64,000 bases of DNA from Steroidobacter gossypii (GTDB taxonomy: Bacteria; Pseudomonadota; Gammaproteobacteria; Steroidobacterales; Steroidobacteraceae): contig NZ_JAEVLS010000002.1 in the NCBI RefSeq assembly GCF_016801985.1, forward strand, positions 1,302,001 through 1,366,000. The letters run 5' to 3'. Under the pieces are notes generated by a model. It made no database searches and was not told the origin of the DNA. It worked only from the letters and a program-made list of their open reading frames with translations. Of this stretch, positions 45,184 to 56,208 are shown piece by piece. How positions within the stretch are numbered: position 1 is the first letter of the stretch; each line of letters starts with the position of its first letter. Made by a program: the position numbers and the translations under genes.

Positions 45184-46143
45184 ATGCCCATCAATGCCGC
45201 GAAACATATCTGGTACAACGGCAAGCTCGTGCCCTGGGACAAAGCCCAAGTGCACGTACTGGCCCACGCGCTGCACTATGGCTCCACGGTATTCGAAGGC
45301 GAGCGCGCCTATCCGACGCCGCATGGCCCGATCATTTTTCGTTTGAAGGATCACACCCGGCGTCTGTTCGACTCCGCCAAGATCTATCACATGGAGATTC
45401 CTTACACGCCGGATGAAATCAGCGCCGCGTGCAAGGAGATCATCAATGTCAACGGCCTCACCAAGGGCGCCTATCTGCGGCCCTTCGCGTTCCGTGGCTA
45501 TGGCGAGATCGGCGTTGCGCCGAAGATTTCTCCGCCCATCGAAACGGTGATCGCCGCGTTCGAATGGGGCGCGTACCTGGGCGCCGAGGGCCTGGAGAAC
45601 GGCATCGATGTGATGGTGTCTTCGTGGCAACGCCTCGCACCCAACACCATCCCTGCGATGGGCAAGGCCGCGGGCAATTATCTGTCGAGCCAGCTCATCA
45701 GCATGGAAGCCAAGCGGCTCGGCTTTGCCGAAGGCATTGGCCTGGGGGTAGACGGTTCGGTCAGCGAGGGCGCCGGCGAGAATCTGTTCGTGATTCGCGA
45801 CGGCGTGATCTATACGCCGGGCCTGGCGAATTCGATTCTCCAGGGCATCACACGCGACACGGTCATCACCCTCGCCCGTGCTCACGGCTTCGAGGTGCGT
45901 GAGCAGGCGATTCCGCGGGAATTCCTGTACCTCGCCGATGAAATGTTCATGACCGGCACCGCAGCGGAAGTCACGCCGGTGCGCTCGGTGGACAAGGTCA
46001 CCATCGGCGCCGGCAAGCGCGGGCCGATTACTGAGGCCATTCAGACGGCGTTCTTCGGATTGTTCACGGGCAAGACCGCGGACAAGTGGGGCTGGCTCGA
46101 GCCCTGCGAGGACGGCGGCGCGAAGCAGGTTGCGACGGGCTGA
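45184..46143 (+). CDS. ilvE: Branched-chain amino acid aminotransferase
   Basis: The 319-residue class IV PLP enzyme makes the last step to valine, leucine and isoleucine. Recognisable are H-Y-G-S-T-V-F-E-G-E-R-A-Y near residue 36, the PLP-Lys region M-G-K-A-A-G-N-Y (Lys near 160) and V-S-E-G-A-G-E-N-L-F near residue 195. ATG at 45184, 86 bases after ilvC and after AGGAGCC, was chosen; the longer frame upstream is antisense-like. It is followed by a 144-base gap with a short GCGCCGC/GCGGCGC hairpin before leuC. Confidence 0.95.
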   Translation: MPINAAKHIWYNGKLVPWDKAQVHVLAHALHYGSTVFEGERAYPTPHGPIIFRLKDHTRRLFDSAKIYHMEIPYTPDEISAACKEIINVNGLTKGAYLRPFAFRGYGEIGVAPKISPPIETVIAAFEWGAYLGAEGLENGIDVMVSSWQRLAPNTIPAMGKAAGNYLSSQLISMEAKRLGFAEGIGLGVDGSVSEGAGENLFVIRDGVIYTPGLANSILQGITRDTVITLARAHGFEVREQAIPREFLYLADEMFMTGTAAEVTPVRSVDKVTIGAGKRGPITEAIQTAFFGLFTGKTADKWGWLEPCEDGGAKQVATG

Positions 46144-46287
46144 GCGCCCGGCTTGTGATCGAACGGGGGCGCCGCTGCAAGGGCGGCGCTCCATCTCTTC
46201 CGACGATGCCCCCTTCGGCAATCGTCAACCCGGCAAATCGACCGCCCTGGCATCCTTTGGAGCCTCGCCAGCCACTGGTCTAGCTCC

Positions 46288-47694
46288 ATGTCCGCCAAGA
46301 CCCTGTTCGAAAAAGTCTGGGAACAGCACCAGGTCGTGCCGGAAAGCGCCGACACGCCGGCGGTGCTTTATATCGATCTGCATCTGGTTCACGAAGTCAC
46401 TTCTCCGCAGGCCTTCTCCGTTCTGCGTTCGCAGAACCTCAAAGTCCGGCGCCCCGAGCGGGTGCTCGCGACCATGGATCACTCGACGCCGACCGATCCC
46501 GATGAAGTCTTCGGTCGCGTGCCGATCAAGGTCGAGTCCGCCGCCCGACAGGTGAAAGAGTTCGAGAAGAACTGCAAGGAGTTCGGCATCGAGCTCATGG
46601 GCCTGGGCAGCGAATATCGCGGCATCGTGCACGTGATCGGGCCTGAGCTTGGTGCGACGCAGCCGGGCAAGACCATCGTCTGCGGCGACAGCCACACCGC
46701 AACGCACGGCGCGTTCGGCGCCCTCGCCTTCGGCATCGGCACCACCGAAGTCGGTCACGTGCTCGCGACCCAATGTTTGCTCCAGCGTCGGCCTAAAACG
46801 CTTGCTATCGAAGTCACTGGCAAGCTGCGTCCTGGCGTCACGGCGAAGGATTTGATTCTCGCCATCATCGGTGAGATCGGCGTGTCCGGCGGCACCGGCT
46901 ACGTGATCGAATATCGCGGCTCCGCGATCGAAGCGCTCTCGATGGAAGAGCGCATGACTGTGTGCAACATGTCCATCGAGGCCGGTGCGCGCGCCGGCAT
47001 GATCGCACCGGACGAAACTACCTTCGCGTACCTCAGAGGCCGTCGCTTCGCTCCACAGGGCAAAGCATGGGACGAAGCCGTCGCGCGTTGGCGCGAGTTG
47101 AAGACCGATCCGGGCGCGAAGTTCGATCGCGTCGTCACCATCGACGCCGACAAGCTCGAGCCCATGATCAGCTACGGCACGCATCCCGGCATGGTCGTGC
47201 CGATCACCGGCACCGTGCCGGACATCGCCAACGATCCGGTGCACGCCAAAGCGCTCAACTACATGGGCCTGCAGGGTGGCGAGGCGATGGTCGGCAAGCC
47301 CATCCAGGTGGTGTTCATTGGCAGCTGCACCAACGGTCGTCTGTCGGATCTCGAGCTCGCCGCTGGCGTGCTCAAGGGCCACAAGGTGGCAGGCGGCGTC
47401 CGCATGCTCGTCGTGCCGGGCTCGCAACAGGTCAAGCGCGAGGCCGAGCGGCTTGGTCTCGATAAGATCTTCACCGAAGCGGGCGCCGAGTGGCGCGAGT
47501 CCGGATGTTCCATGTGCATCGGCATGAATGGCGACACCGCGGGCCGTGGCCAGTATGCGGTGAGCACCAGCAATCGCAATTTCGAAGGCCGCCAGGGCGC
47601 GGGTGCTCGCACGTTGCTCGCAAGCCCTGCGACCGCCGCAGCCGCCGCGATCGCTGGCAAGATCGCCGATCCCCGCGCCTTCCTTCCTCATTGA
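46288..47694 (+). CDS. leuC: 3-isopropylmalate dehydratase, large subunit
   Basis: The 468-residue protein is the iron-sulfur subunit that isomerises isopropylmalate in leucine synthesis. Cluster ligands are in G-S-C-T-N-G-R near residue 345 and C-S-M-C-I-G-M-N near 408; [14 protein letters not shown] marks the aconitase fold. It needs LeuD, encoded 10 bases downstream. leuA is not in this window. Confidence 0.97.
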   Translation: MSAKTLFEKVWEQHQVVPESADTPAVLYIDLHLVHEVTSPQAFSVLRSQNLKVRRPERVLATMDHSTPTDPDEVFGRVPIKVESAARQVKEFEKNCKEFGIELMGLGSEYRGIVHVIGPELGATQPGKTIVCGDSHTATHGAFGALAFGIGTTEVGHVLATQCLLQRRPKTLAIEVTGKLRPGVTAKDLILAIIGEIGVSGGTGYVIEYRGSAIEALSMEERMTVCNMSIEAGARAGMIAPDETTFAYLRGRRFAPQGKAWDEAVARWRELKTDPGAKFDRVVTIDADKLEPMISYGTHPGMVVPITGTVPDIANDPVHAKALNYMGLQGGEAMVGKPIQVVFIGSCTNGRLSDLELAAGVLKGHKVAGGVRMLVVPGSQQVKREAERLGLDKIFTEAGAEWRESGCSMCIGMNGDTAGRGQYAVSTSNRNFEGRQGAGARTLLASPATAAAAAIAGKIADPRAFLPH

Positions 47695-47704
47695 GTGCCC
47701 GACC

Positions 47705-48283
47705 ATGCAACCCATCCGCACGATCGAGTCTCGCACCGTCGTCATTCCGGTGACGAACATCGACACCGACCAGATCATTCCCGCCCGTTTTCTCACGACC
47801 ACCACGCGTGAAGGTCTGGGCAAGCAGGCGTTCGCCGACTGGCGCTACGACGCCAACGGCGCGGTGAAGAGCGATTTCATTTTGAACAAGCCGGAAGTCA
47901 CAGGGGCCACCGTGCTGGTGGCCGGCCGCAACTTCGGCTGCGGCTCATCGCGCGAGCATGCGCCCTGGGCCCTGCTCGACTTCGGCTTTCGCGCCGTCAT
48001 CAGCACCGAGATCGCAGACATCTTCCGCAACAACTCGTTGAAGAACGGCCTGCTGCCCATCGTCGTCGATGAGCAGACGCACCACTGGCTGCTGGACAAT
48101 CCCGGCGCTCGGGTGAACATCGACCTGGAAACGACCACGCTGACGTTGCCTACCGGCGCCACGGCCAAGTTTCCGATCGAAGGCTTCGCACGCGTGTGTC
48201 TGTTGAACGGCGTCGATGAGCTCGGCTTCCTGCTGCAACAAGCGCCGGCCATCGAGCGTTACGAAGCGGCTCGCATGTTCTGA
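47705..48283 (+). CDS. leuD: 3-isopropylmalate dehydratase, small subunit
   Basis: The 192-residue protein completes the dehydratase with LeuC. It has [13 protein letters not shown] near residue 18 and the substrate loop [17 protein letters not shown] at 47705, 10 bases after leuC, was chosen; the frame is open further upstream only as a shadow of leuC. Confidence 0.96.
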   Translation: MQPIRTIESRTVVIPVTNIDTDQIIPARFLTTTTREGLGKQAFADWRYDANGAVKSDFILNKPEVTGATVLVAGRNFGCGSSREHAPWALLDFGFRAVISTEIADIFRNNSLKNGLLPIVVDEQTHHWLLDNPGARVNIDLETTTLTLPTGATAKFPIEGFARVCLLNGVDELGFLLQQAPAIERYEAARMF

Positions 48284-48305
48284 TCATCCATTACTTATAA
48301 TCCTC

Positions 48306-49367
48306 ATGAAAGCAAGCATCGTGGTTCTGGGCGGCGACGGCATCGGTCCCGAAGTCACCCAACAGGGCGTGCGCGTGCTGGAAGCCGTTGCCAGCCGTTT
48401 CGGACACGAATTCAAGTTTGAATCGCACCTGATCGGCGGCGCGGCGATCGACGAGACGCAGAGCGCTCTGCCCGCTCAAACCACCTCTGCGTGCGGCACG
48501 GCCGACGCGGTGCTGCTCGGCGCGGTCGGCGGTCCGAAATGGTCCGATCCGAATGCCAAGGTTCGCCCCGAGCAAGGGCTGCTGGCGCTACGCAAAGCGC
48601 TCGGTTTGTTCGCGAACCTGCGTCCGGTGTCGCTGCATGCTGAACTGCTCGATGCTTCTCCGTTGAAACCCGAAGTGCTCCAGGGCACCGACATCGTGGT
48701 GGTGCGCGAGCTGACCGGCGGCATCTACTTCGGTGAGAAGAAACGCACCGAAGATTCGGCGAGCGATCTGTGCACTTACACCGTGGAAGAGATCGCCCGC
48801 GTGACGCGTGTAGCGGGCAACCTCGCCCGCGCCCGCCGAAAATCCATCACGTCGGTGGACAAAGCGAACGTGTTGGAAACATCGCGTCTGTGGCGCAGCA
48901 CGGTGGAGAAGGTGCTGAGCGAAGAATTTCCCGACGTGAAGCTCGAACATCAGCTGGTCGACTCGGCCGCCATGCTGCTGATCCGCAAGCCCGCAAGCTT
49001 CGATGTGATCCTCACCGAAAATATGTTTGGTGACATTCTCACTGACGAAGCTTCCATGCTCGCAGGCTCGCTCGGGCTGCTGCCCTCCGCTTCCCTTGGC
49101 GCGACCAAGCTCGGTTTATATGAGCCGATCCACGGCTCGGCGCCTGACATTGCCGGCAAAGGCATCGCCAATCCCTACGGCACCATCCTGAGTGTCGCGA
49201 TGCTGTTGAGGCACTCGCTCGAACTGAACGAAGAGGCGCAGACGGTCGAAAAGGCGGTCCAGCAGGCCATCGCCGAGGGGGTTCGGACGGCCGATATCGC
49301 CGCCAGCGGCAAGCCTGCAAGCACCGCCGAAGCGGGCGATGCGGTCCTGGCCAAGATCCTGGGCTGA
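48306..49367 (+). CDS. leuB: 3-isopropylmalate dehydrogenase
   Basis: The 353-residue NAD-dependent enzyme oxidatively decarboxylates 3-isopropylmalate. Signature residues include G-G-D-G-I-G-P-E-V near the start, [10 protein letters not shown] and [14 protein letters not shown] near residue 240, then [10 protein letters not shown]. It is the last gene of the ilvCE-leuCDB group, 22 bases after leuD. The start ATG has no strong ribosome-binding site. Confidence 0.97.
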   Translation: MKASIVVLGGDGIGPEVTQQGVRVLEAVASRFGHEFKFESHLIGGAAIDETQSALPAQTTSACGTADAVLLGAVGGPKWSDPNAKVRPEQGLLALRKALGLFANLRPVSLHAELLDASPLKPEVLQGTDIVVVRELTGGIYFGEKKRTEDSASDLCTYTVEEIARVTRVAGNLARARRKSITSVDKANVLETSRLWRSTVEKVLSEEFPDVKLEHQLVDSAAMLLIRKPASFDVILTENMFGDILTDEASMLAGSLGLLPSASLGATKLGLYEPIHGSAPDIAGKGIANPYGTILSVAMLLRHSLELNEEAQTVEKAVQQAIAEGVRTADIAASGKPASTAEAGDAVLAKILG

Positions 49368-49426
49368 TTCGGTAAGTCTCTGATTTTATTGGTTCGATAA
49401 AGAATTTATCCGACCGCAGAATAATC

Positions 49427-49457
49427 TTGACCACAATCCGGCCGAACCGGTTATGAT
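49427..49457 (+). promoter_or_regulatory. Promoter for the candidate small RNA
   Basis: TTGACC (49427-49432) and TATGAT (49452-49457) are near-consensus elements; the 19-base spacing is slightly long (18 if TTATGA is used). It lies about 60 bases past leuB and is followed by no gene on this strand. Confidence 0.5.
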
Positions 49458-49463
49458 CTGTCC

Positions 49464-49667
49464 CAAGCGTCGGATTCGATCTCTTCCGGCGCTTCCGCCT
49501 TCGGGCAAATCTCCATGTCTCGACCGCTACGGTCGAGGTGTCTTTGGTGGAAACGGGACTCGTGTCGGGTTAGTCCCCAAGGTCGGCGTCGGCTCAAACC
49601 GGCGCCGCCACGACAGCAAGTCTTAAGTTGCCACATCCCAGGCCGGCCTTGCGCCGGCCTGTTTTTG
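49464..49667 (+). ncRNA. Candidate free-standing structured small RNA
   Basis: A promoter at 49427-49457 and a strong terminator at 49639-49666 bound about 200 bases with no convincing protein. The stretch holds several clean hairpins: CTCGACCG/CGGTCGAG with a 3-base loop near 49519-49537, GGGACT/AGTCCC near 49555-49578, and GGCGTCGG/CCGGCGCC with a 6-base loop near 49584-49605. The leuB gene ends before it and the next gene, a nitronate monooxygenase, is on the other strand, so it is not a leader of anything. It does not clearly match 6S, tmRNA, SRP or RNase P RNA. The remaining 49668-49899 shows nothing recognisable. Confidence 0.5.
49639..49666 (+). terminator. Intrinsic terminator of the candidate small RNA
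   Basis: CAGGCCGGC (49639-49647) pairs perfectly with GCCGGCCTG (49653-49661), 5-base loop, followed by TTTTT (49662-49666). Confidence 0.85.
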
Positions 49668-49899
49668 TCTGCAGCTTTTCGCCCGGCCCTCCTGTCGCCA
49701 CCCACGCCGGGCTTGAGCGTAATTCTTGTACATCTTCGCCCCAGGCCGGCCGCGCATCTGCGGGCATTCACTGCGCTGCGGCAGGTGCTAGGTAGACCCA
49801 TTCCAAGGGACCGCTGGACTGGCGAACGGCGGTGGACCAGGGACCGTCCGGGGTGCTGCCGATTTTGCCTAATCAAGGTCGATCCGGGGGACGGGTGCT

Positions 49900-52080
<2,181 letters not shown>

Positions 52081-52084
<4 letters not shown>

Positions 52085-53097
52085 TTGACATCTCCAGCAG
52101 GCGATAGCGCGCGAGTGAACACTTCGCGCAAGGCTTGTGTCTCTTTCAGGAACGCATCGTGGCCGTAGAGCGAGGTGAGCTCGGCCAGGTGCGCCGGGCC
52201 ACCGAGCGAGCGCTTGAGGGCGCGCATATCTGACAGCGGCACCAGCTGATCCTCCGCTACCGCGACGAGCCAGGTCGGCACACGGATCCTGGCCGGATCG
52301 ACCTGATGCAGATCGATGGACTCCGACAGGCACACGAACGCTTCGGGGATGTAAGCCGCGGCATAAGCATCGCCCCGCGAGAGCAGATAAGACTCGACCG
52401 GGAACTGAAAGCGCCCGTCGACCCGCGTCGCGCGGCCTGCGAAACGCTGCTCGAATTCAGCGGGGCTGCGATAGGTCGCCATCGCGAGCGCACGCGCGAG
52501 ACGCAAGCCTTCCGCGCCCTGCCCGCTCTGAGTTGCGAATCGAACGACTGCACGTTGCACGCTGCGCCAGGCGGTCGCCATGGGATGCGGCCGATGCGCC
52601 GCGCTGATGACGACGATGCGCTTGGCGAGCTCCGGCCAACGCTCGGCGAACGCGAGCGCGACCATGCCGCCATAGGACGCGCCGACGATGGCTTCCAACG
52701 GCGGAAGTTTCAGGTGCGCGATCACGCGTCGGAGAATCTCGGCCTGATCCTGGGAGGCGATCGACGGGAAATCACTCTGTCCGGCACGCGGGCCGGTGGT
52801 GCCGCCGCTGCCGCCCAGGAAGTCGATGCCGAGTACGCGGTAACCCGTCGTGTCGAGCGCTCGGCCGGGACCGACGATGTCACTCCACCAGCCTTTCTCA
52901 TCGCCCGCATCGACCACGCTGCGCCCGGCAGAAATACCGCCGAGCGCCGCGATGACGGGCGCGTCCGGATCTCCGACCAGTCGCCATGCGACTCGAACGG
53001 ACTCCAGGCGGCCGCCAAAGTGCAGCGACAAGCCTTCTTCAAGCTCCAGCACGCCCTCGTGGACAGCCACGCGAGTGGGCTCGGGCACAGCATTCAT
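52081..53097 (-). CDS. metX: Homoserine O-acyltransferase (MetX, probably succinyl-type)
   Basis: The 338-residue alpha/beta hydrolase-fold acyltransferase has the nucleophile in V-G-A-S-Y-G-G-M-V-A-L, an acid in V-A-E-D-Q-L-V-P-L and His in Y-G-H-D-A-F-L-K-E. It activates homoserine for methionine synthesis. The fold is MetX, not MetA. Its short length and L-G-G-I-S-A-G segment resemble the MetX proteins of Xanthomonas relatives, which use succinyl-CoA; acyl specificity is an inference. ATG at 53097 was chosen, and the SAM riboswitch ends about 150 bases before it. Confidence 0.88.
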
Positions 53098-53246
53098 GAA
53101 TTGAACACTCCGTATCGGCACCAGCACCGCGGCCGACGGCCGGGGCTGGACAGGTTTCGCGCATCGCAGAAACCCCACGGAGGTCCGTAGAGGCAGGTCG
53201 CCGTGACCGACCGCTCAAGGCCGAGCCTTGGGCAGCTTCACAGCAA

Positions 53247-53383
53247 CTCATCTGTCGGGTGTGTCAGCCGGGCGTGCACATGGCACGCGGCTTTTCCCGC
53301 AGGAGTTGGCACCTTTTCGAGGTGGTTAATCTCGACGGTTGCCCCGGCTTCAAAGGGCCTGACCCTCAGCCGGTCTCGATGAG
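53247..53383 (-). promoter_or_regulatory. SAM-I (S-box) riboswitch controlling metX-metB
   Basis: Read on the minus strand, CTCATC (53383-53378) and GATGAG (53252-53247) form the closing stem P1. Inside are the S-box core elements in order: CTGAGGGTCAGGCCCTTTGA, AGCCGGGGCAACC, then AAGGTGCCAACTCC and the P4 hairpin GCGGG...CCCG. These match the conserved SAM-binding core. Binding of S-adenosylmethionine should turn the metXB operon off. The roughly 150 bases between P1 and the ATG must hold the expression platform; a GC-rich hairpin near 53180-53205 is possible, but no clear terminator or sequestered ribosome-binding site could be fixed. Confidence 0.92.
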
Positions 53384-53391
53384 CATGCCAA

Positions 53392-53420
53392 AGTCTAGGG
53401 TCGCGGCCAGATCCGGTCAA
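53392..53420 (-). promoter_or_regulatory. Promoter of the metX-metB transcript
   Basis: On the minus strand TTGACC (53420-53415) and TAGACT (53397-53392) are separated by exactly 17 bases, just upstream of the S-box. Confidence 0.7.
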
Positions 53421-53455
53421 GAAAAGCCTTGCGCGGAGCGTGAACGCGGCATGAA

Positions 53456-53470
53456 AAATCGCTGCGATTT
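53456..53470. promoter_or_regulatory. AT-rich palindrome between the met and his promoters
   Basis: AAATCGC-T-GCGATTT is a perfect inverted repeat in the divergent promoter region. Its regulator and whether it acts on met, his or both are unknown. Confidence 0.35.
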
Positions 53471-53523
53471 CTTCGCCTTGGCTGCTCCTGCCCCAAGGTC
53501 GGGTTGCCGAAACCTGCGCTAAT

Positions 53524-53541
53524 GTATTAACGTGCTAATAC
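53524..53541 (+). promoter_or_regulatory. Candidate TrpR-like (YerC) operator of the his operon
   Basis: GTATTA-ACGTGC-TAATAC is an 18-base inverted repeat with perfect 6-base arms, 42 bases before the yerC start and overlapping a possible -10 region. TrpR-family repressors bind palindromes of this size. It is the best candidate for autoregulation of yerC-his. Confidence 0.5.
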
Positions 53542-53583
53542 GCTGATACACCACACCTGCAGCAGAACCAGCCACGGGATCCC

Positions 53584-53931
53584 ATGAAAGAGCATCGGGC
53601 ATTGACGCCGCGCCAGGAGGCGTTGGCGGAACGGGCGCTGTTCGGCGCCATCCTGACGTTACGCAGCGTGGAAGAATGCCGCGCGTTCTTCCGCGACCTG
53701 TGCACGCCGGCCGAGTTGCAGGCGCTGGCGGATCGCTGGGCCGTGGTCGCCCTGCTGCAGCAGGGAGTGCCCTATCGGGAAATACACAAGCAGACCGGCG
53801 TCAGTGTGACCACCATCGGTCGCGTGGCCCGCTATCTGCTCAATGGCAATGGCGGCTACACGCTGGCCGCCGAACGAATGAAAGGCTCTTCCGATTCCCG
53901 TTCACCTGATACAGGGCGCGCCCGACCATGA
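53584..53931 (+). CDS. TrpR-like regulator YerC/YecD
   Basis: The 115-residue all-helical protein resembles the TrpR superfamily YerC/YecD group, with L-C-T-P-A-E-L-Q-A-L-A-D-R-W near residue 39, followed by the helix-turn-helix L-L-Q-Q-G-V-P-Y-R-E-I-H-K-Q-T-G-V-S-V-T. It is the first gene of the his operon and overlaps hisG by four bases. In Gram-positive bacteria TrpR-like YerC homologues have been proposed as histidine-pathway repressors; its position here fits the same role. It lacks the Trp-binding context needed to call it TrpR. Confidence 0.88.
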   Translation: MKEHRALTPRQEALAERALFGAILTLRSVEECRAFFRDLCTPAELQALADRWAVVALLQQGVPYREIHKQTGVSVTTIGRVARYLLNGNGGYTLAAERMKGSSDSRSPDTGRARP

Positions 53932-54830
53932 TCGACAAAGCTACCCGCCTCAAAGTAGCCCTGCAGAAGTCCGGGCGCCTCACCGAAAACTCGCTGGACC
54001 TGATGGTCCGCTGCGGTCTGAAGTACAGCCGCGGCAAGGACCAGCTGATGTGCTACGGCGAGAACATGCCGCTCGACCTGCTGTTCGTGCGCGATGACGA
54101 CATTCCGGATCTGGTGCAGCAGGATGTTTGCGATCTGGGCATCGTCGGCCTGAATGTGATCGAAGAGAAGCGCCTCGCCTTCCAGGCCAAGGGCGTGCAG
54201 CCGCTGTTCGAGCAATTGATGATGCTCGACTACGGCAGGTGTCGCCTGTCGATCGCCGTGCCCGATGGCGTCGAATACAAGGACGCCCGCTCGCTGCACG
54301 GCAAGCGCATCGCAACCACGTATCCAAACATCCTCGCGCGCTATCTTCGTCAGCGCGATGTGCAGGCGGAGATCGTGACTTTGTCTGGCGCAGTGGAGAT
54401 CGCGCCCCGGCTCGGTCGCGCTGACTTCATTTGTGATCTCGTGTCGACCGGCTCGACGCTGCTCGCGAACCATTTGTGGGAGGCCGAGACCATCCTGGAA
54501 AGCCAGGCGGCGATCATCTCCACGCCGGTGCCGGTGTCGGCGGAGAAGCAGGACTGGATCCGCCGCATCCGGCTGCGCATCGACGGCGTGCAGCAGGTGA
54601 AGGAAAGCAAATACATCATGCTGCACGCGCCGCGCTCCAAGCTTGCTGACATTCGCAAGCTCCTGCCGGGCAGCGAGTCGCCCACCATCGTGCCGCTCGA
54701 TGGCACTGGCGATAAAGTCGCGGTGCATGCGGTGTGTCGTGAGAACGTCTTCTGGGAGACGCTCGAGAGCCTGCAATCCGCCGGCGCGAGCGCCATCCTG
54801 GTGTTGCCCGTCGAGAAGATGCTGGCGTGA
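53928..54830 (+). CDS. hisG: ATP phosphoribosyltransferase (long form)
   Basis: The 300-residue enzyme joins ATP and PRPP in the first, committed step of histidine synthesis. It has the catalytic core (A-L-Q-K-S-G-R-L, D-L-G-I-V-G-L-N-V, the PRPP loop D-L-V-S-T-G-S-T-L) and the C-terminal regulatory ACT-like domain of the long form, which is feedback-inhibited by histidine. ATG overlaps the yerC stop (ATGA). A 64-base gap with a hairpin separates it from hisD. Confidence 0.96.
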   Translation: MIDKATRLKVALQKSGRLTENSLDLMVRCGLKYSRGKDQLMCYGENMPLDLLFVRDDDIPDLVQQDVCDLGIVGLNVIEEKRLAFQAKGVQPLFEQLMMLDYGRCRLSIAVPDGVEYKDARSLHGKRIATTYPNILARYLRQRDVQAEIVTLSGAVEIAPRLGRADFICDLVSTGSTLLANHLWEAETILESQAAIISTPVPVSAEKQDWIRRIRLRIDGVQQVKESKYIMLHAPRSKLADIRKLLPGSESPTIVPLDGTGDKVAVHAVCRENVFWETLESLQSAGASAILVLPVEKMLA

Positions 54831-54853
54831 CGTTCTTCTCAGCAAATTCTCTT

Positions 54854-54872
54854 GGCGGGCCGCAGACCCGCC
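54854..54872 (+). other. Hairpin between hisG and hisD
   Basis: GGCGGG (54854-54859) pairs with CCCGCC (54867-54872) over a 7-base loop in the only sizeable gap of the his operon. There is no T-tract; it may set the hisG/hisD expression ratio. Confidence 0.45.
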
Positions 54873-54894
54873 GGATCATCGAAAGAGGTCGATT

Positions 54895-56208
54895 GTGACT
54901 CTCGCGTTGCTTGATTGGTCGGCTCTCTCCGCGGATCAACGGCAGGCTGCTTTGCGGCGGCCGGCGCAGGCGGATGCCGAGGGCTTGCATCGACGCGTCA
55001 GCGAGATCATCAAGGATGTCCGCAGTCGCGGCGATCAGGCGGTGCTCGAGCTCACCGAGCGCTTCGACGGTGTGAAGCTCCCTTCCCTGGAAGTGAGCGC
55101 CGCTGAATTCGCCGCCGCTGAAACCGCATTGAGCACCGAGCAGCGCGCGGCGCTCGAGCGCGCCATCGCCAACGTAAGACGCTTCCATGAAGCGCAGCTC
55201 GGCAGCACGCTGCGAGTAGAAACATCGCCCGGCGTGGTCTGCGAGCGCCACTTCCGCGCAATTGATGCCGTCGGCTTGTATGTTCCCGCGGGCGTCGCTC
55301 CCCTGCCCTCCGCGGCCATCATGTCTGCCGTGCCCGCAAGCATCGCCGGCTGTCCCACTCGAATCATGTGCACGCCACCGCGCAAAGACGGCACCGCCGA
55401 TCCTGCGGTGCTCGTAGTCGCGAAGCTGTGCGGCGTCGATCGCGTGTTCAAGGCCGGTGGCGCACAAGCGATCGCCGCGATGGCCTATGGCACGCAGAGC
55501 GTTCCGAAGGTCGATAAAGTATTCGGTCCCGGCAGTGCTTGGGTTACGGCTGCGAAGATTCTTGCTGCGAATGATCCAGAAGGCGCGGCCCTCGATCTGC
55601 CGGCCGGTCCCTCTGAAGTGCTGGTGATCGCCGATGAGCGTGCGAACGCCGAATTCGTCGCCGCTGACCTTCTGGCGCAAGCCGAGCACAGCGCCGATGC
55701 GCAAGCGATTCTTGTCACAACTTCCCGTGCGCTCGCCGAGGCCGCTATCGAGCAGCTCGAAGCGCAGATGCGAAGGCTCGGACGCGAAAGCACGTTGCGA
55801 GAGTCCATCGATCACGCCCGATTGTTTCTGGTCGACTCGTTGCCCTGCGCCTTCGAGCTGAGCAACGCCTATGCGCCGGAGCATCTGATCGTGCAAGTAG
55901 GCAATGCGCGCGATTGGCTGCCAAGCATCCGTAATGCCGGCTCCGTGTTCCTCGGCGCCTGGACGCCCGAAACCATGGGCGATTACTGCAGCGGCACCAA
56001 CCATGTGCTGCCCACCTACGGCTTCGCCCGGGCCTACAGTGGCCTGTCGCTGGTCGACTTCCAGAAACGGATGACGGTGCAGGAGCTCACGGCCGAGGGT
56101 CTGCGCGATCTCGGTCCGACCGCCGTCACCATCGCGGGCCTCGAAGGCCTCGATGCGCACGCCAATGCAGTGCAAGTGCGCCTGCGCCAACTCTCGAATC
56201 CCTCATGA
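54895..56208 (+). CDS. hisD: Histidinol dehydrogenase
   Basis: The 437-residue zinc enzyme oxidises histidinol to histidine in the last two steps. Typical segments are G-L-Y-V-P-A-G near residue 128, F-K-A-G-G-A-Q-A-I-A-A-M-A-Y-G-T, D-L-P-A-G-P-S-E-V-L-V-I-A-D, A-Q-A-E-H-S-A-D-A-Q and S-G-T-N-H-V-L-P-T. GTG at 54895 was chosen because GAGGT precedes it and it matches known N-termini; the upstream frame is only a shadow of hisG. Confidence 0.96.
   Translation: MTLALLDWSALSADQRQAALRRPAQADAEGLHRRVSEIIKDVRSRGDQAVLELTERFDGVKLPSLEVSAAEFAAAETALSTEQRAALERAIANVRRFHEAQLGSTLRVETSPGVVCERHFRAIDAVGLYVPAGVAPLPSAAIMSAVPASIAGCPTRIMCTPPRKDGTADPAVLVVAKLCGVDRVFKAGGAQAIAAMAYGTQSVPKVDKVFGPGSAWVTAAKILAANDPEGAALDLPAGPSEVLVIADERANAEFVAADLLAQAEHSADAQAILVTTSRALAEAAIEQLEAQMRRLGRESTLRESIDHARLFLVDSLPCAFELSNAYAPEHLIVQVGNARDWLPSIRNAGSVFLGAWTPETMGDYCSGTNHVLPTYGFARAYSGLSLVDFQKRMTVQELTAEGLRDLGPTAVTIAGLEGLDAHANAVQVRLRQLSNPS

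Noticed and set aside
48296-48301. Perfect TATAAT just before leuB
   Set aside because: It ends four bases before the start codon and has no -35 at the right distance; a promoter here would give a leaderless message. Treated as chance.
49515-49640. A plus-strand frame starting M-S-R-P-L-R with two adjacent Trp codons, like a trp leader peptide
   Set aside because: The frame runs on without a stop through the terminator, and no trp gene follows on that strand. The Trp codons are probably chance within a structured RNA.
49464-49667. Identification of the small RNA as 6S RNA
   Set aside because: A GTTAGTCCCCAAGGTCGG segment looks somewhat like part of 6S, but the long closing stem and central bubble cannot be drawn, so no name is given.
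53440-53522. Possible His-rich leader peptide before the his operon
   Set aside because: The short frame M-K-N-R-C-D-F-F-A has no run of His codons and no terminator follows, so enteric-type attenuation is not supported.
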